Of a stretch of DNA of 44,328 bases, positions 8,055 to 15,911 are shown in pieces; the first letter of the stretch is position 1, and every line of letters starts with the position of its first letter. The stretch lies in the NCBI GenBank assembly GCA_947632715.1, contig CANRQF010000003.1:1-44328 (forward strand), in the 5' to 3' direction. A model generated the notes under the pieces. That model did not search any database and was not told the origin of the DNA. It worked only from the letters and a program-made list of their open reading frames with translations. A program made the position numbers and the translations under genes. This DNA is from an uncultured Bacilli bacterium (GTDB lineage: Bacteria; Bacillota_I; Bacilli_A; RF39; UBA660).

Positions 8055-9245
8055 CTATAAATCATTATTTTTGTCAAATATTTTTAAACGCATCATCGCA
8101 AATTTTGGTAAATCTTCATCAAATTTTAACTTAATTATCATCTTTGGATGGCGTGCTACTTCAATATTATTATTATCTTCATCAAATATTTCTTTTATAG
8201 TATATGTTATTTCATCTATATTAGGACCAATAAATTCAACAACATCACCAATTTTAAAATAATTTCTTTGCTCTATTATAAGCATTTTATTCTTAAAATC
8301 ATAATCTATGACTATTCCTAAGAAATCTTGATTACTTACTTCCATTCTATCTTGAAAATAACTTTCATTAGGTCCTGGAAACTTATGGTAAAACTGAGGT
8401 GTTGTATCTCGGTTAGCTACTCTATCTAAAATTAACTCATAATATTTCAAATCTTTTTCCGTAAGACTTTTATTTAAAATACCATCAATTATTTTCCGAT
8501 AACACATAATAACGGTGGCAATATAATATATTGAACGCATTCTACCTTCAACTTTAAAGGAATTTACTCCAATATTAATCATATCTTCTAAAAATTCAAC
8601 CATATTTAAATCTTTACTCATTAAAGTAAAAGGAATACTTTCTTTATCACATCTATTAAAAACCCAACGACATATTTGGGCACAACCACCACGATTAGAA
8701 TCTCTACCTGTCATATAATTTGATAAAATACATTTACCACTTATGGATGTACACATTGCCCCATGGATAAAGCATTCTAATTCAACATTACATTCTTTTT
8801 TAATTCTAATAATGTCTTCTCTTGTAGCTTCTCTTCCTAAAACAAATCTTTTTACCCCTAAACTTTTCCAAAAATTAATTGCTTCATAATTAAGGGTACT
8901 AGCTTGAGTTGATAAAATGACATCTATTCCTAATTCTTTAGCCATATTTACAATCACAATATCGCTAGCAATTATGGCATCAACATGCATATCTTTTAAT
9001 TTTTGTAAATAAGTTTTAACATCTTTTAAATTTTCATCATGAAAAACAATATTAACTGTCACATAAACTTTTTTATTTATTTTATGCGCTAGATTAATAC
9101 CTTTCTCTATTTCTTCTAAACTAAAATTCTTCGCATTAGCTCTTAAACTATAGTCATAACCACCAATATAAACTGCATCGGCACCATATAAAAGAGCAAT
9201 TTCCAATCTTTCTAAATCTCCCGCTGGAGCTAGTAACTCAACCAT
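8055..9245 (-). CDS. trhP2: tRNA wobble-uridine hydroxylation protein TrhP2 (peptidase U32 family)
   Basis: This U32-family protein corresponds to B. subtilis YrrO (TrhP2), which with TrhP1 makes 5-hydroxyuridine at tRNA position 34 from prephenate. Residues 1-280 show the U32 barrel (LLAPAGDLERLEIALLYGAD) and the family Cys set around CFIHGAMC, SGKC and GGCAQIC that likely holds an iron-sulfur cluster. The C-terminal ~100 residues form a beta-barrel extension. At 396 residues it is close to the family norm. It overlaps trhP1 by 8 bases (ATGGTTGA), implying translational coupling. Confidence 0.88.
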   Translation of the reverse strand: MVELLAPAGDLERLEIALLYGADAVYIGGYDYSLRANAKNFSLEEIEKGINLAHKINKKVYVTVNIVFHDENLKDVKTYLQKLKDMHVDAIIASDIVIVNMAKELGIDVILSTQASTLNYEAINFWKSLGVKRFVLGREATREDIIRIKKECNVELECFIHGAMCTSISGKCILSNYMTGRDSNRGGCAQICRWVFNRCDKESIPFTLMSKDLNMVEFLEDMINIGVNSFKVEGRMRSIYYIATVIMCYRKIIDGILNKSLTEKDLKYYELILDRVANRDTTPQFYHKFPGPNESYFQDRMEVSNQDFLGIVIDYDFKNKMLIIEQRNYFKIGDVVEFIGPNIDEITYTIKEIFDEDNNNIEVARHPKMIIKLKFDEDLPKFAMMRLKIFDKNNDL

Positions 9246-10020
9246 TGTTATCCCCCTTTAATTTATATATAGTTCCTTTATCTAAAAAAGCTCGATCAGT
9301 TTCTATTTTACTTTCATTTTTTAATAGAGATATAACATCATCAACACTTAAAAATGCTGAATTAATAAAGTAATACTTACATGGATATTTCATTAAAGAT
9401 AGACCATTAAATAAAGGCATATGATAAAGAATTGTCCCATAATCATTTTCATATACTAAAAATTTATGATTAGTATTTTCTATTTCTATTGGATTATCTT
9501 TTTCAATATTATGAAATTTAACATAATTATCAATAAGTAATCTTCTTGAATACATAGATTTAATATATCCTAAAACAAATAAAGTTAATTTATCAGGAAT
9601 AGATTTAACAATATATTCTATTTCACTTTCTTTTATATCAGTGGAAATAACTACACTTTGAACATAATTTAAATAGATAGAGATTGATTCAATATTACTA
9701 TTAAAATGACTTAAATATAATATCTTTTCTATATCTAAATCTTTTACAATAGGTATTATTCCTAAATCATCAAAAATAATACCTTTAACATTCTTTATCT
9801 TTTTTAACTCTTCTTTTAATTTATCTATTCCTTCATTATCTAAAATTCTATTAACTAATAAATAATTATTTTCGTATACATTATTAATTTCAGACATAGA
9901 AAAAGTATTAGGTATGCCTACACAAAAGCCTTCCAAAGGAAAGACAAATGAATTAATACCTAATTTTTTTAATTTTTTTATATCTTCAAGATTATTTATT
10001 GTGATTAAAACTTTATTCAT
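9238..10020 (-). CDS. trhP1: TrhP1-like U32-family protein (tRNA U34 hydroxylation)
   Basis: Position and sequence match B. subtilis YrrN (TrhP1), the partner of TrhP2. The 260-residue product is a short U32-barrel relative (NNLEDIKKLKKLGINSFVFP at the start) and lacks the clustered cysteines of TrhP2. It overlaps trmR by 8 bases (ATGAATAA) and trhP2 by 8 bases. Its TGA stop lies within the trhP2 start region, direct evidence that TGA ends translation in this organism. Sequence similarity alone is weak; the name rests largely on synteny. Confidence 0.75.
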   Translation of the reverse strand: MNKVLITINNLEDIKKLKKLGINSFVFPLEGFCVGIPNTFSMSEINNVYENNYLLVNRILDNEGIDKLKEELKKIKNVKGIIFDDLGIIPIVKDLDIEKILYLSHFNSNIESISIYLNYVQSVVISTDIKESEIEYIVKSIPDKLTLFVLGYIKSMYSRRLLIDNYVKFHNIEKDNPIEIENTNHKFLVYENDYGTILYHMPLFNGLSLMKYPCKYYFINSAFLSVDDVISLLKNESKIETDRAFLDKGTIYKLKGDNNG

Positions 10021-10606
10021 GTTTCCAAGTACTTACAGATAATCCATCGCCAATATCATAAAATTTAGTGTCAAATTCTTCATTTTCTTTTAGAAAATCA
10101 ATATAATTTTCAATTTTAGTAACTAAACTTTTTAAATTCTTACTTTCAATTTCATCTTTATTACCAACATAACCATGAAATTTTAAATTATCTGTAATTA
10201 TAGCTCCTGTATCTTTTAAGAAATATTTATATTTTTCAAAAAATTTAGTATATTGACCTTTGGCTGCATCAATAAATATTAAATCATATTTTACTTCTTC
10301 TGATAAATTAACATCTAAAGCATCTTGAAATACGACATTTATTCTTTTATCAAGACCACATCTTTTGACATTTTTTAAACATTCCATATATCTAGTTTCG
10401 TCTCTTTCAATAGTTGTTACAAATGCATCTTTGTTAGCACTAGCCATTAAGATAGCAGAATAACCAATGGCACTACCTATTTCGAGAATATTTTTAACAT
10501 TATTCTCTTTAATATATTTCATTATAAAAGCAATGGATTTTTTCTCAATAATGGGAACATTTTTCTCCTGAGCATAATCTTCCATTTCTAATATTAATTC
10601 TTTCAT
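10013..10606 (-). CDS. trmR: tRNA 5-hydroxyuridine methyltransferase TrmR
   Basis: TrmR (B. subtilis YrrM) methylates 5-hydroxyuridine at tRNA wobble position 34 to 5-methoxyuridine, using S-adenosylmethionine. The 197-residue protein has the COMT-like Rossmann fold: motif I LEIGSAIGYSAILMA (~40-54), an acidic ribose-binding residue in TTIERDE, and the metal-site stretch LIFIDAAKGQY with ITDNL. The length fits. Being followed immediately by trhP1 and trhP2 puts all three steps of the pathway in one transcript. Confidence 0.88.
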   Translation of the reverse strand: MKELILEMEDYAQEKNVPIIEKKSIAFIMKYIKENNVKNILEIGSAIGYSAILMASANKDAFVTTIERDETRYMECLKNVKRCGLDKRINVVFQDALDVNLSEEVKYDLIFIDAAKGQYTKFFEKYKYFLKDTGAIITDNLKFHGYVGNKDEIESKNLKSLVTKIENYIDFLKENEEFDTKFYDIGDGLSVSTWKHE

Positions 10607-10620
10607 TTACTAATCACCTA

Positions 10621-11685
10621 CTAATATTCATACCATAAACCTTGACTTTTAAGTTCATTTATTTTAGCTTGATGTTCACTATAAGTCTTAGTAAAGTATG
10701 TTTTTTTATTTTTATCCGCTACAAAGTAATAATAATCATGAGCTTCTGGATTTAAAGAGGCTTCAATTGAAGATGATGATGGACTACAAATTGGTCCAAT
10801 TGGTAATTTTCCTCTATTACAACCATTTCTGGTATTATAGCCATTATTACAATTATTTAACTCACTACTTAAAAGTGGTTTACTAAAATCTTTTTGAGCT
10901 GCATAATAAGTTGTTACATCACTACCTAGTGAATCGCCAATATTTAAACGATTATAAAATACTCCGGCAACGCCTTCTCGATCATTGGCATTAACTCCTT
11001 CAAGTTCAACAATACTAGCCATCGTTAAAATTTCATGATAACTGTATTTACTCAATAATTGAGAAGCACTATAATTATCTAACACATTTTGCATTTTATC
11101 AAGCATTTTTTTAAATATACCCTTTAAAGACTCATCTTTATAATACTCATATGTACTTGGAAATAAATAACCTTCAAGACTATAATATAAGCCATCTTTT
11201 AATATACTTTCATCAATAAAATCATATGTATCAATTAGTTCTTGTAAATATTCTTTATCCTTTAAAAGGGTTGTTATTTCATCTTTTGAATAACCAAATG
11301 TCTTTTCTATTTGACTCATATAATCAGTTATTCTTTTGCCTTCAACAAATGTTATAGAAACACTGTCAATAATGGCATCTCCTTTATTTAAAATGGTAAA
11401 AATTTCCTTTACACCATCCTTCTTATTTATATTATATGTTCCAGCTTGAACACTGATATCTTTATGTAATTTTAAATATATTAAAGTAGCTATTTTACTT
11501 CTTATAATTTTTTCTTTAGCTAAATCATTAACTACACTTTTTAAAGAAGAACCACTACTAATTGTAAAGGTAACATATTCATCTTTTTTAGATACACCAT
11601 TTAAACTATAAGTATATAATCCTACTAATAACAATATTACAACTAATATACTAATCAATAACCCTATTATTACTTTCTTCTTCAT
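10621..11685 (-). CDS. mltG: Endolytic murein transglycosylase MltG (YceG-like)
   Basis: MltG cuts nascent glycan strands at the membrane. Residues ~5-27 form a single membrane anchor, followed by a LysM-like region (FTISSGSSLKSVVNDL) and the YceG catalytic domain. The catalytic Glu lies in ASIVELEG (~residue 221), followed by AGVFYNRL and the SDVTTYY and LPIGPICSP motifs of the family. At 354 residues it is normal. It sits between yrzB and trmR, as yrrL does in B. subtilis. Confidence 0.94.
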   Translation of the reverse strand: MKKKVIIGLLISILVVILLLVGLYTYSLNGVSKKDEYVTFTISSGSSLKSVVNDLAKEKIIRSKIATLIYLKLHKDISVQAGTYNINKKDGVKEIFTILNKGDAIIDSVSITFVEGKRITDYMSQIEKTFGYSKDEITTLLKDKEYLQELIDTYDFIDESILKDGLYYSLEGYLFPSTYEYYKDESLKGIFKKMLDKMQNVLDNYSASQLLSKYSYHEILTMASIVELEGVNANDREGVAGVFYNRLNIGDSLGSDVTTYYAAQKDFSKPLLSSELNNCNNGYNTRNGCNRGKLPIGPICSPSSSSIEASLNPEAHDYYYFVADKNKKTYFTKTYSEHQAKINELKSQGLWYEY

Positions 11686-11687
11686 TC

Positions 11688-11891
11688 TTAACCACTAATT
11701 CTTTCTAAAACTTTATTAACATAGTCTAATTCATCTTCAGATAAAGCTTTTAATTTTTTATTTTTAATTTTACCACTATAAAGTTTATCAGTTATATGAT
11801 CATGATAAACTATGTAAGTATCGTTATCTTTTTCTATTTTTAAAATAAGTTCAAATTCTCTTTCAACATCACGACTATTCTTGAGTCTCAT
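11688..11891 (-). CDS. yrzB: DUF1292 family protein (YrzB-like)
   Basis: This 67-residue acidic protein (FELILKIEKDNDTYIVYHDH) matches the small DUF1292/YrzB family, of unknown function. It starts inside the 3' end of yqgF (17-base overlap) and ends just before mltG, the same place as in B. subtilis. It is shorter than the ~90-residue Bacillus protein at its N-terminus. Confidence 0.75.
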   Translation of the reverse strand: MRLKNSRDVEREFELILKIEKDNDTYIVYHDHITDKLYSGKIKNKKLKALSEDELDYVNKVLERISG

Positions 11892-12303
11892 TTTTACACT
11901 TCCTTAAATAATTTTCTAATATTATACAAGATGCTATACTATCAATTTTTTCTTTAGCATTTTTATAATTATCATTATTTTCGTGAATTATATCAATTGC
12001 ACTTTTAGTAGTTAACCTTTCATCCATTAAAGCAACTTCTATATTCTCTTTTTCTAATAAATCTTTAAAATTTAGACTACGATTACCAGCAAAACCAATA
12101 CTACCATCCATATTTTTAGGTAACCCCAATACAACTAATTTTATATCATTATTAAAAATTATTTCTTTTAATTTAGGAATTATACTTTCATATTCTTCAC
12201 TATTAAATCTTAAAACAGTATAGGGACTTACTAAAGTATTAGTTTTATCAGTTATACTTATTCCTAAAGTTTTAGTACCTAAATCTAATCCTAAATAACG
12301 CAT
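11875..12303 (-). CDS. yqgF: YqgF/RuvX family: putative Holliday junction resolvase / pre-16S rRNA nuclease
   Basis: The 142-residue protein has the RNase H-like fold of YqgF, implicated in 16S rRNA 5' end processing and earlier proposed as a resolvase. Motifs seen: the first acidic strand MRYLGLDLGTKTLGIS (D7), the GLPKNMDGS loop, and the DERLTT motif (D94) with a late acidic helix (EKIDSIAS). Length and motifs are typical. The gene is fused by tight spacing into the ireB-yqgF-yrzB block conserved across Firmicutes. Confidence 0.93.
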   Translation of the reverse strand: MRYLGLDLGTKTLGISITDKTNTLVSPYTVLRFNSEEYESIIPKLKEIIFNNDIKLVVLGLPKNMDGSIGFAGNRSLNFKDLLEKENIEVALMDERLTTKSAIDIIHENNDNYKNAKEKIDSIASCIILENYLRKCKNETQE

Positions 12304-12304
12304 T

Positions 12305-12547
12305 TTATTTACCTTCGTAAGAATTAATTAAAGCAAGTAATATTTCCTCTCTTTTTAATGTTTTTATTTTATCTCTTGCTCCTTCATAATTTGATATATA
12401 TGTAGCATCTCCCGTTAAAAGAAAGCCAACTAATTGATTTTCAGCATTATAGCCCTTCTTTTCTAAAGATACTATTACTTCATTTAAAGTTAATAATATT
12501 AATTCTTGTCTTAAAGCTGCAACATTAAATACACTTGTCTTATCCAT
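12305..12547 (-). CDS. ireB: IreB family regulatory phosphoprotein (DUF965)
   Basis: IreB is a small substrate of the PASTA-domain Ser/Thr kinase (IreK/PrkC) and affects cell-wall stress resistance in Enterococcus. The 80-residue product shows the family core EKKGYNAENQLVGFLLTGD and YISNYEGARDKI. A Thr near the N-terminus (MDKTS) is the natural phosphorylation candidate. It is first in the operon, with its own promoter, and the yqgF start lies 2 bases past its stop. alaS, its usual upstream neighbour in Bacillus, is absent. Confidence 0.92.
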   Translation of the reverse strand: MDKTSVFNVAALRQELILLTLNEVIVSLEKKGYNAENQLVGFLLTGDATYISNYEGARDKIKTLKREEILLALINSYEGK

Positions 12548-12572
12548 AATTTCATACCTTCCATTTAAATTA

Positions 12573-12601
12573 ATTCTATCAAATTACTATCTCTTTTTCA
12601 A
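12573..12601 (-). promoter_or_regulatory. Sigma-A promoter of the ireB-to-greA operon
   Basis: TTGAAA (12596-12601), a 17-base spacer and TAGAAT (12573-12578) on the minus strand, 26 bases before the ireB ATG and directly after the rplT terminator. Confidence 0.65.
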
Positions 12602-12620
12602 TTACTTTATAATTACTTTA

Positions 12621-12660
12621 TAAAAAAAAGAATTACTATTTTAAATTCTCTAGTAATTCT
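12621..12660 (-). terminator. Terminator of infC-rpmI-rplT, formed by the end of rplT
   Basis: A perfect 10-bp stem (AGAATTACTA / TAGTAATTCT) is followed by eight T on the minus strand. The left arm is made of the last codons of rplT and the right arm contains its stop codon. Confidence 0.85.
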
Positions 12661-13187
12661 TCTTTCTTCATTGTGCTATAACCTTTAACACCAGCATCTT
12701 TAGCCATTGCTTTAAGTTCTGCTAAAGTTTTATTAGTTAAATCTTCTTTTTTAACTTCTTTTACTTCTTTTACTTCTTTTGTTTCTTTTGTTTCAGTTTT
12801 AGTTTCTTTAACTTCTACTTTAACTTTCTTACCAGCTAAAGCATCTTTACTAACTTTTACTAATTCAGTAAAACTAGCAGCATCATTGATAGCTATTTCA
12901 GATAACATCTTACGATTTATTTCAATACCAGCTTTATTTAAACCATCAATAAATTTAGAATAACTGATATCATTTAAACGACATGCAGCATTAATTCTTG
13001 TAATCCATAATTTACGGAAGTTTCTTTTATTTTGTCTTCTATCTCTAAATGCATATGCTCCACTATGGAATACTTGTTCTTGAGCTGTTTTATATAATCT
13101 ATGTTTACTTCCAAAATAACCTTTTGCTTGTTTTAAAACTTTACGTCTTCTATTTTTTGATACGTTTCCGCCTTTAACTCTTGCCAT
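12636..13187 (-). CDS. rplT: Ribosomal protein L20 with a C-terminal Rho_N-like extension
   Basis: L20 is an early assembly protein of the large subunit and, in Firmicutes, the repressor of its own operon. Residues 1-118 are a normal L20 (ARVKGG ... [18 protein letters not shown]). The chain then continues with a charged, repetitive Lys/Glu/Val/Thr linker (~120-148) and a ~35-residue helix-extended-loop-helix module ([18 protein letters not shown]) that looks like the Rho N-terminal/SAP nucleic-acid-binding domain. At 183 residues it is ~65 longer than usual. It is the last gene of the operon, with a good ribosome binding site. Confidence 0.95.
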   Translation of the reverse strand: MARVKGGNVSKNRRRKVLKQAKGYFGSKHRLYKTAQEQVFHSGAYAFRDRRQNKRNFRKLWITRINAACRLNDISYSKFIDGLNKAGIEINRKMLSEIAINDAASFTELVKVSKDALAGKKVKVEVKETKTETKETKEVKEVKEVKKEDLTNKTLAELKAMAKDAGVKGYSTMKKEELLENLK

Positions 13188-13198
13188 TATTTATCCCC

Positions 13199-13390
13199 CT
13201 ATCTGATAACAGATTTTAATCTGTTAGCTTCTCCTTTCGCTAAAACTCCTTTGTTTCTTCTTTGTCTAACTGCTTTAGAAGAATCTTTACTTGTTTTATG
13301 ATTTCCATTACCTTTTTTATAAGTTAATGTACCATTTTTCTTAACTTTTAAAACTTTACTACTAGCTTTATGTGTTTTTTGTTTTCCCAT
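13199..13390 (-). CDS. rpmI: Ribosomal protein L35
   Basis: A 63-residue, strongly basic protein with the L35 signature (KQKTHKASSKVLKV ... KGVLAKGEANRLKSVI). It is the middle gene of the conserved infC-rpmI-rplT operon, 11 bases from rplT and 23 from infC, with a GGAG site before the ATG. Confidence 0.96.
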   Translation of the reverse strand: MGKQKTHKASSKVLKVKKNGTLTYKKGNGNHKTSKDSSKAVRQRRNKGVLAKGEANRLKSVIR

Positions 13391-13413
13391 AATTACATTT
13401 CTCCTTCTACTTC

Positions 13414-13938
13414 TTATTTTTTAGGCGCTAATAACATAGACATTTGGCGTCCTTCTAATTTTGGTTCACTCTCTATTTGACTTACATCGCTTAACTTTTC
13501 GGCAAATCCTAAAAGAACATCTTTGCCAAGTTCAGTATGGGCCATTTCACGACCTTTAAATTTAATAAAAGCCTTAATTTTATGTCCCTTTACTAAATAA
13601 TCATAAGCATTCTTTCTTCTAGTTTCTAAATCATGAACATCAATTTTAACTGAAAGACGATACTCTTTAACATCTTTATTGTTTTCTCTTTGTTTCTTTT
13701 GAGTTTCTTTTAGTTTCTTTTGTTTTTCATAACGATACTTATTATAATCCATAATTTTCGCTACAGCTGGTGTACTATTTTCACTCATTAAAACTAAATC
13801 TAAGCCAGCATAATTTGCTAGTGTTAGAGCATCTTCAATTTTCTTGACACCCATTTTTTCGCCATTTGGACCAATAACCATTACCTCTGCTACTTTAATT
13901 TGCTCATTTATTAGTAGCTCATCTGTTTTTGCTATAAT
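13414..13938 (-). CDS. infC: Translation initiation factor IF-3, probably with an AUU start
   Basis: IF-3 prevents premature subunit joining and rejects non-AUG starts. The 174-residue product shows the N-domain (LLINEQIKVAEVMVI), the lysine-rich linker (KYRYEKQKKLKETQKK) and the C-domain (HDLETRRKNAYDYLVKGHKIKAFIKFKGREMAH). A nearby ATG at 13950 is unlikely because it overlaps the ribosome binding site (GGAGG, 13944-13948) and has none of its own. The ATT at 13936-13938 is 5 bases past GGAGG and gives the N-terminus IIAKTDELLIN, parallel to the Bacillus protein. infC uses AUU in other bacteria, where it allows IF-3 to repress itself. Confidence 0.94.
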   Translation of the reverse strand: MIAKTDELLINEQIKVAEVMVIGPNGEKMGVKKIEDALTLANYAGLDLVLMSENSTPAVAKIMDYNKYRYEKQKKLKETQKKQRENNKDVKEYRLSVKIDVHDLETRRKNAYDYLVKGHKIKAFIKFKGREMAHTELGKDVLLGFAEKLSDVSQIESEPKLEGRQMSMLLAPKK

Positions 13939-13950
13939 TAGCACCTCCAT

Positions 13951-14077
13951 ATAAATTAAAAAGTGAGTATATTTATACCCACTTAAAAAACCTATTTAAT
14001 CTACTCTTTATCTTCGGCTTTTTACCTATTACTAATGTGTAATCAGGTGGATATAAATCGCTTTCCTTTTTAATAAC
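13951..14077 (-). promoter_or_regulatory. infC leader with attenuator (L20-type leader)
   Basis: The ~125-base leader ends in an 11-bp stem (13961-13984, one G-U pair, 2-base loop) followed by TTTTT, placed right before the infC ribosome binding site. A terminator inside the leader of infC-rpmI-rplT is the known mechanism by which L20 stops its own operon in Firmicutes. I see the terminator directly; the L20-binding element is inferred from context. Confidence 0.65.
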
Positions 14078-14083
14078 GATAAT

Positions 14084-14113
14084 ATTTTAACACTATAGTA
14101 TATGTTTTGTCAA
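14084..14113 (-). promoter_or_regulatory. Sigma-A promoter of infC-rpmI-rplT
   Basis: TTGACA (14108-14113), an 18-base spacer and TAAAAT (14084-14089) on the minus strand. Transcription from here would include the whole attenuator leader. Confidence 0.65.
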
Positions 14114-14132
14114 ACATTTCTATGCTTCAAAC

Positions 14133-14936
14133 TTATTTTAACTTAGGTTTATCTTCTTTTAAGTAATAATTACAAGTAATATAATTTCTATCTAATGGTT
14201 CATCTGGATGAATTGGCTGTCCATAAATTTCACTAAGTTTAGCAAAATCAAATGTAATACTATCTATATTGGAAATATCTTCTTTGCCAATAATGGAAAA
14301 AGCAGGAACATACCCATTAATAAGAGTTACTGGATTAGTGGCATCATATAATATCAAAGTACCATCTTTCATTTTAAATATATTATAGGCATGTACTTCT
14401 TTAGAGTCTTCAACAATTAATTCACCAAATAATAAATAACTTTTTATACCACAAAATTCTGCTAAATTTTGAACAGCAGCACTTCTTTCTGAACATAATG
14501 CTGAATTATTTTTATAAAAATCTCCGATTGATAATAACTCATTACCTCTATCTTTTAAATAAACGCTTTCCCTAATTGACTGATTACCTTTATATCCAAA
14601 TGCTTCAATAGTAAAATTTTGTAATTCATGAAAAAATTGTAAAAAATTATCAAAATTTTTGCCTTTAATAAATTTCATAAATTCTATATATAATGTTGCA
14701 TCGTTCATATAAAATGGATCAACTAAATAAGATGCGATAATAGGACTATCTGAATTAATATACCCTTCATTAATTGTACCAATCAAGCGACCATTATTAT
14801 TCCTGTTAATTTCTCTTGGCTTTGAATTATTCTCTAACCATTCAAGTCTAGACATAACAAATCCTTTAATTTGTTCTTCGTTTTCTAAAGAATTAATATA
14901 TGCTATTATTTCTCTAAAAGAATTAATATTATTCAT
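14133..14936 (-). CDS. Transglutaminase-like cysteine hydrolase, cytoplasmic, function unknown
   Basis: The 267-residue protein has what looks like a papain/transglutaminase catalytic triad: Cys148 in ALCSERSAAVQNLA, His182 in EVHAYNIF and Asp198 in LYDATNP. The spacing and the Cys-at-helix-start context fit the transglutaminase-like fold. There is no signal peptide or membrane segment, so it should act in the cytoplasm. The N-terminal ~130 residues are unassigned. An AAAGGAGAG site precedes the ATG. It stands alone next to infC and is divergent from the next gene. Substrate unknown. Confidence 0.6.
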   Translation of the reverse strand: MNNINSFREIIAYINSLENEEQIKGFVMSRLEWLENNSKPREINRNNNGRLIGTINEGYINSDSPIIASYLVDPFYMNDATLYIEFMKFIKGKNFDNFLQFFHELQNFTIEAFGYKGNQSIRESVYLKDRGNELLSIGDFYKNNSALCSERSAAVQNLAEFCGIKSYLLFGELIVEDSKEVHAYNIFKMKDGTLILYDATNPVTLINGYVPAFSIIGKEDISNIDSITFDFAKLSEIYGQPIHPDEPLDRNYITCNYYLKEDKPKLK

Positions 14937-15018
14937 ACTTACTCTCCTTTAAGATTCATACTACTTTTTATAAGTATATCATAATATTTAATTACATAAT
15001 AATATATCTTTTTATTTA

Positions 15019-15027
15019 TGCTATAAT
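15019..15027 (+). promoter_or_regulatory. Extended -10 promoter of the 168-aa gene
   Basis: TGCTATAAT is a perfect TGN-TATAAT extended -10 element, 20 bases before the ATG at 15048. No good -35 is evident, as expected for this class. Confidence 0.5.
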
Positions 15028-15047
15028 TTAACTGTAAAGGATTAAAA

Positions 15048-15554
15048 ATGATTATTGAAGGTTATAAAGGATTTAATAGTAATAAAACTAATAGATATGG
15101 TGCATCTTTTGAAGAAGGTAAAACCTATAAAATAGATGGTGATATTTCATTTGGAAATACTGGTAATGGGTTTCACATGTGTACTTCTTTATCTGATGTT
15201 TTTCGCTATTTTGATAATGATATAGTAGTTGCTAAAGTTATTGGTTATGGTAATACTGTCTGTTATAATGATGAATATAATGGCTATTATAATATGTATG
15301 CTGTTTCTAATTTACTCATTAGATATTTCTTAACAAGAGAACAAATTATAGAAATAATGTTAAATGCATCTTATTATGAATGTGAAAATTTTTTAAAGAC
15401 TTTTAAATTAACTGATTTAGAAAAGCAATTATTTTTAAACAAATATCAAAGTGATTATTATATGACTAAACTTATTCTTTATTATCAATATAATTATTTA
15501 GATATATATGAAAAAAATCCTAATATAAAAGAAATAACTAGAAAATTAATCTAG
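15048..15554 (+). CDS. Hypothetical protein resembling phage DUF7666-type proteins
   Basis: The 168-residue protein starts with a pattern seen in phage and mobile-element proteins: GYKGFNSNKTNRYGASFEEGKTYKI, then GNGFHMCTSLSDVFRYF. The remaining ~100 residues are helical, Tyr- and Asn-rich and unassigned. AAAGGA lies 6 bases before the ATG. It is a single gene on the plus strand, flanked by minus-strand genes, with a hairpin over its stop. The match to DUF7666 is from memory of the motif order and is tentative; function is unknown. Confidence 0.5.
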   Translation: MIIEGYKGFNSNKTNRYGASFEEGKTYKIDGDISFGNTGNGFHMCTSLSDVFRYFDNDIVVAKVIGYGNTVCYNDEYNGYYNMYAVSNLLIRYFLTREQIIEIMLNASYYECENFLKTFKLTDLEKQLFLNKYQSDYYMTKLILYYQYNYLDIYEKNPNIKEITRKLI

Positions 15555-15560
15555 TTATTT
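15532..15560. terminator. Bidirectional hairpin over two abutting stop codons
   Basis: A 10-bp AT-rich stem (AAATAACTAG / CTAGTTATTT) with a 9-base loop spans the end of both converging genes. T-runs are short, so it is a weak but plausible shared terminator. Confidence 0.45.
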
Positions 15561-15782
15561 ATAAAAATGTTTCATTAATTCAGTTGTTTCATCATAAGTT
15601 GTCTTTCTCACTTTACCTTTATCAATTACAATAAATTCAAAATTACCTAAATATAACGTTTTAAAAAAAGATCTTATTGGTTCATAAACTTTCATTTTAT
15701 TATAAGAGCCTCGATAAATCGCTAACTTATACCCTTCTTTTATAGCTTTTATATTTGCTCTTAGACCATTAATTATTATCAT
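15555..15782 (-). CDS. Hypothetical protein (75 aa)
   Basis: A small basic protein (IIINGLRANIKAIKEGYKLA) with no signal or membrane segment and no family that I recognise. The gene is supported by a strong GGAGGGTG site before the ATG. Its stop directly abuts the stop of the converging 168-residue gene. Confidence 0.5.
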   Translation of the reverse strand: MIIINGLRANIKAIKEGYKLAIYRGSYNKMKVYEPIRSFFKTLYLGNFEFIVIDKGKVRKTTYDETTELMKHFYK

Positions 15783-15911
15783 TTACACCCTCCAGAATGT
15801 ACTCATACTCTTCTTTTTAACTACATTATACATTATTTATTAGTGGCATTAATTTATAAAATGTCAATTAGACAAATTGTTTACAAAAGAAAAAGAACTA
15901 AATTAATAGTT

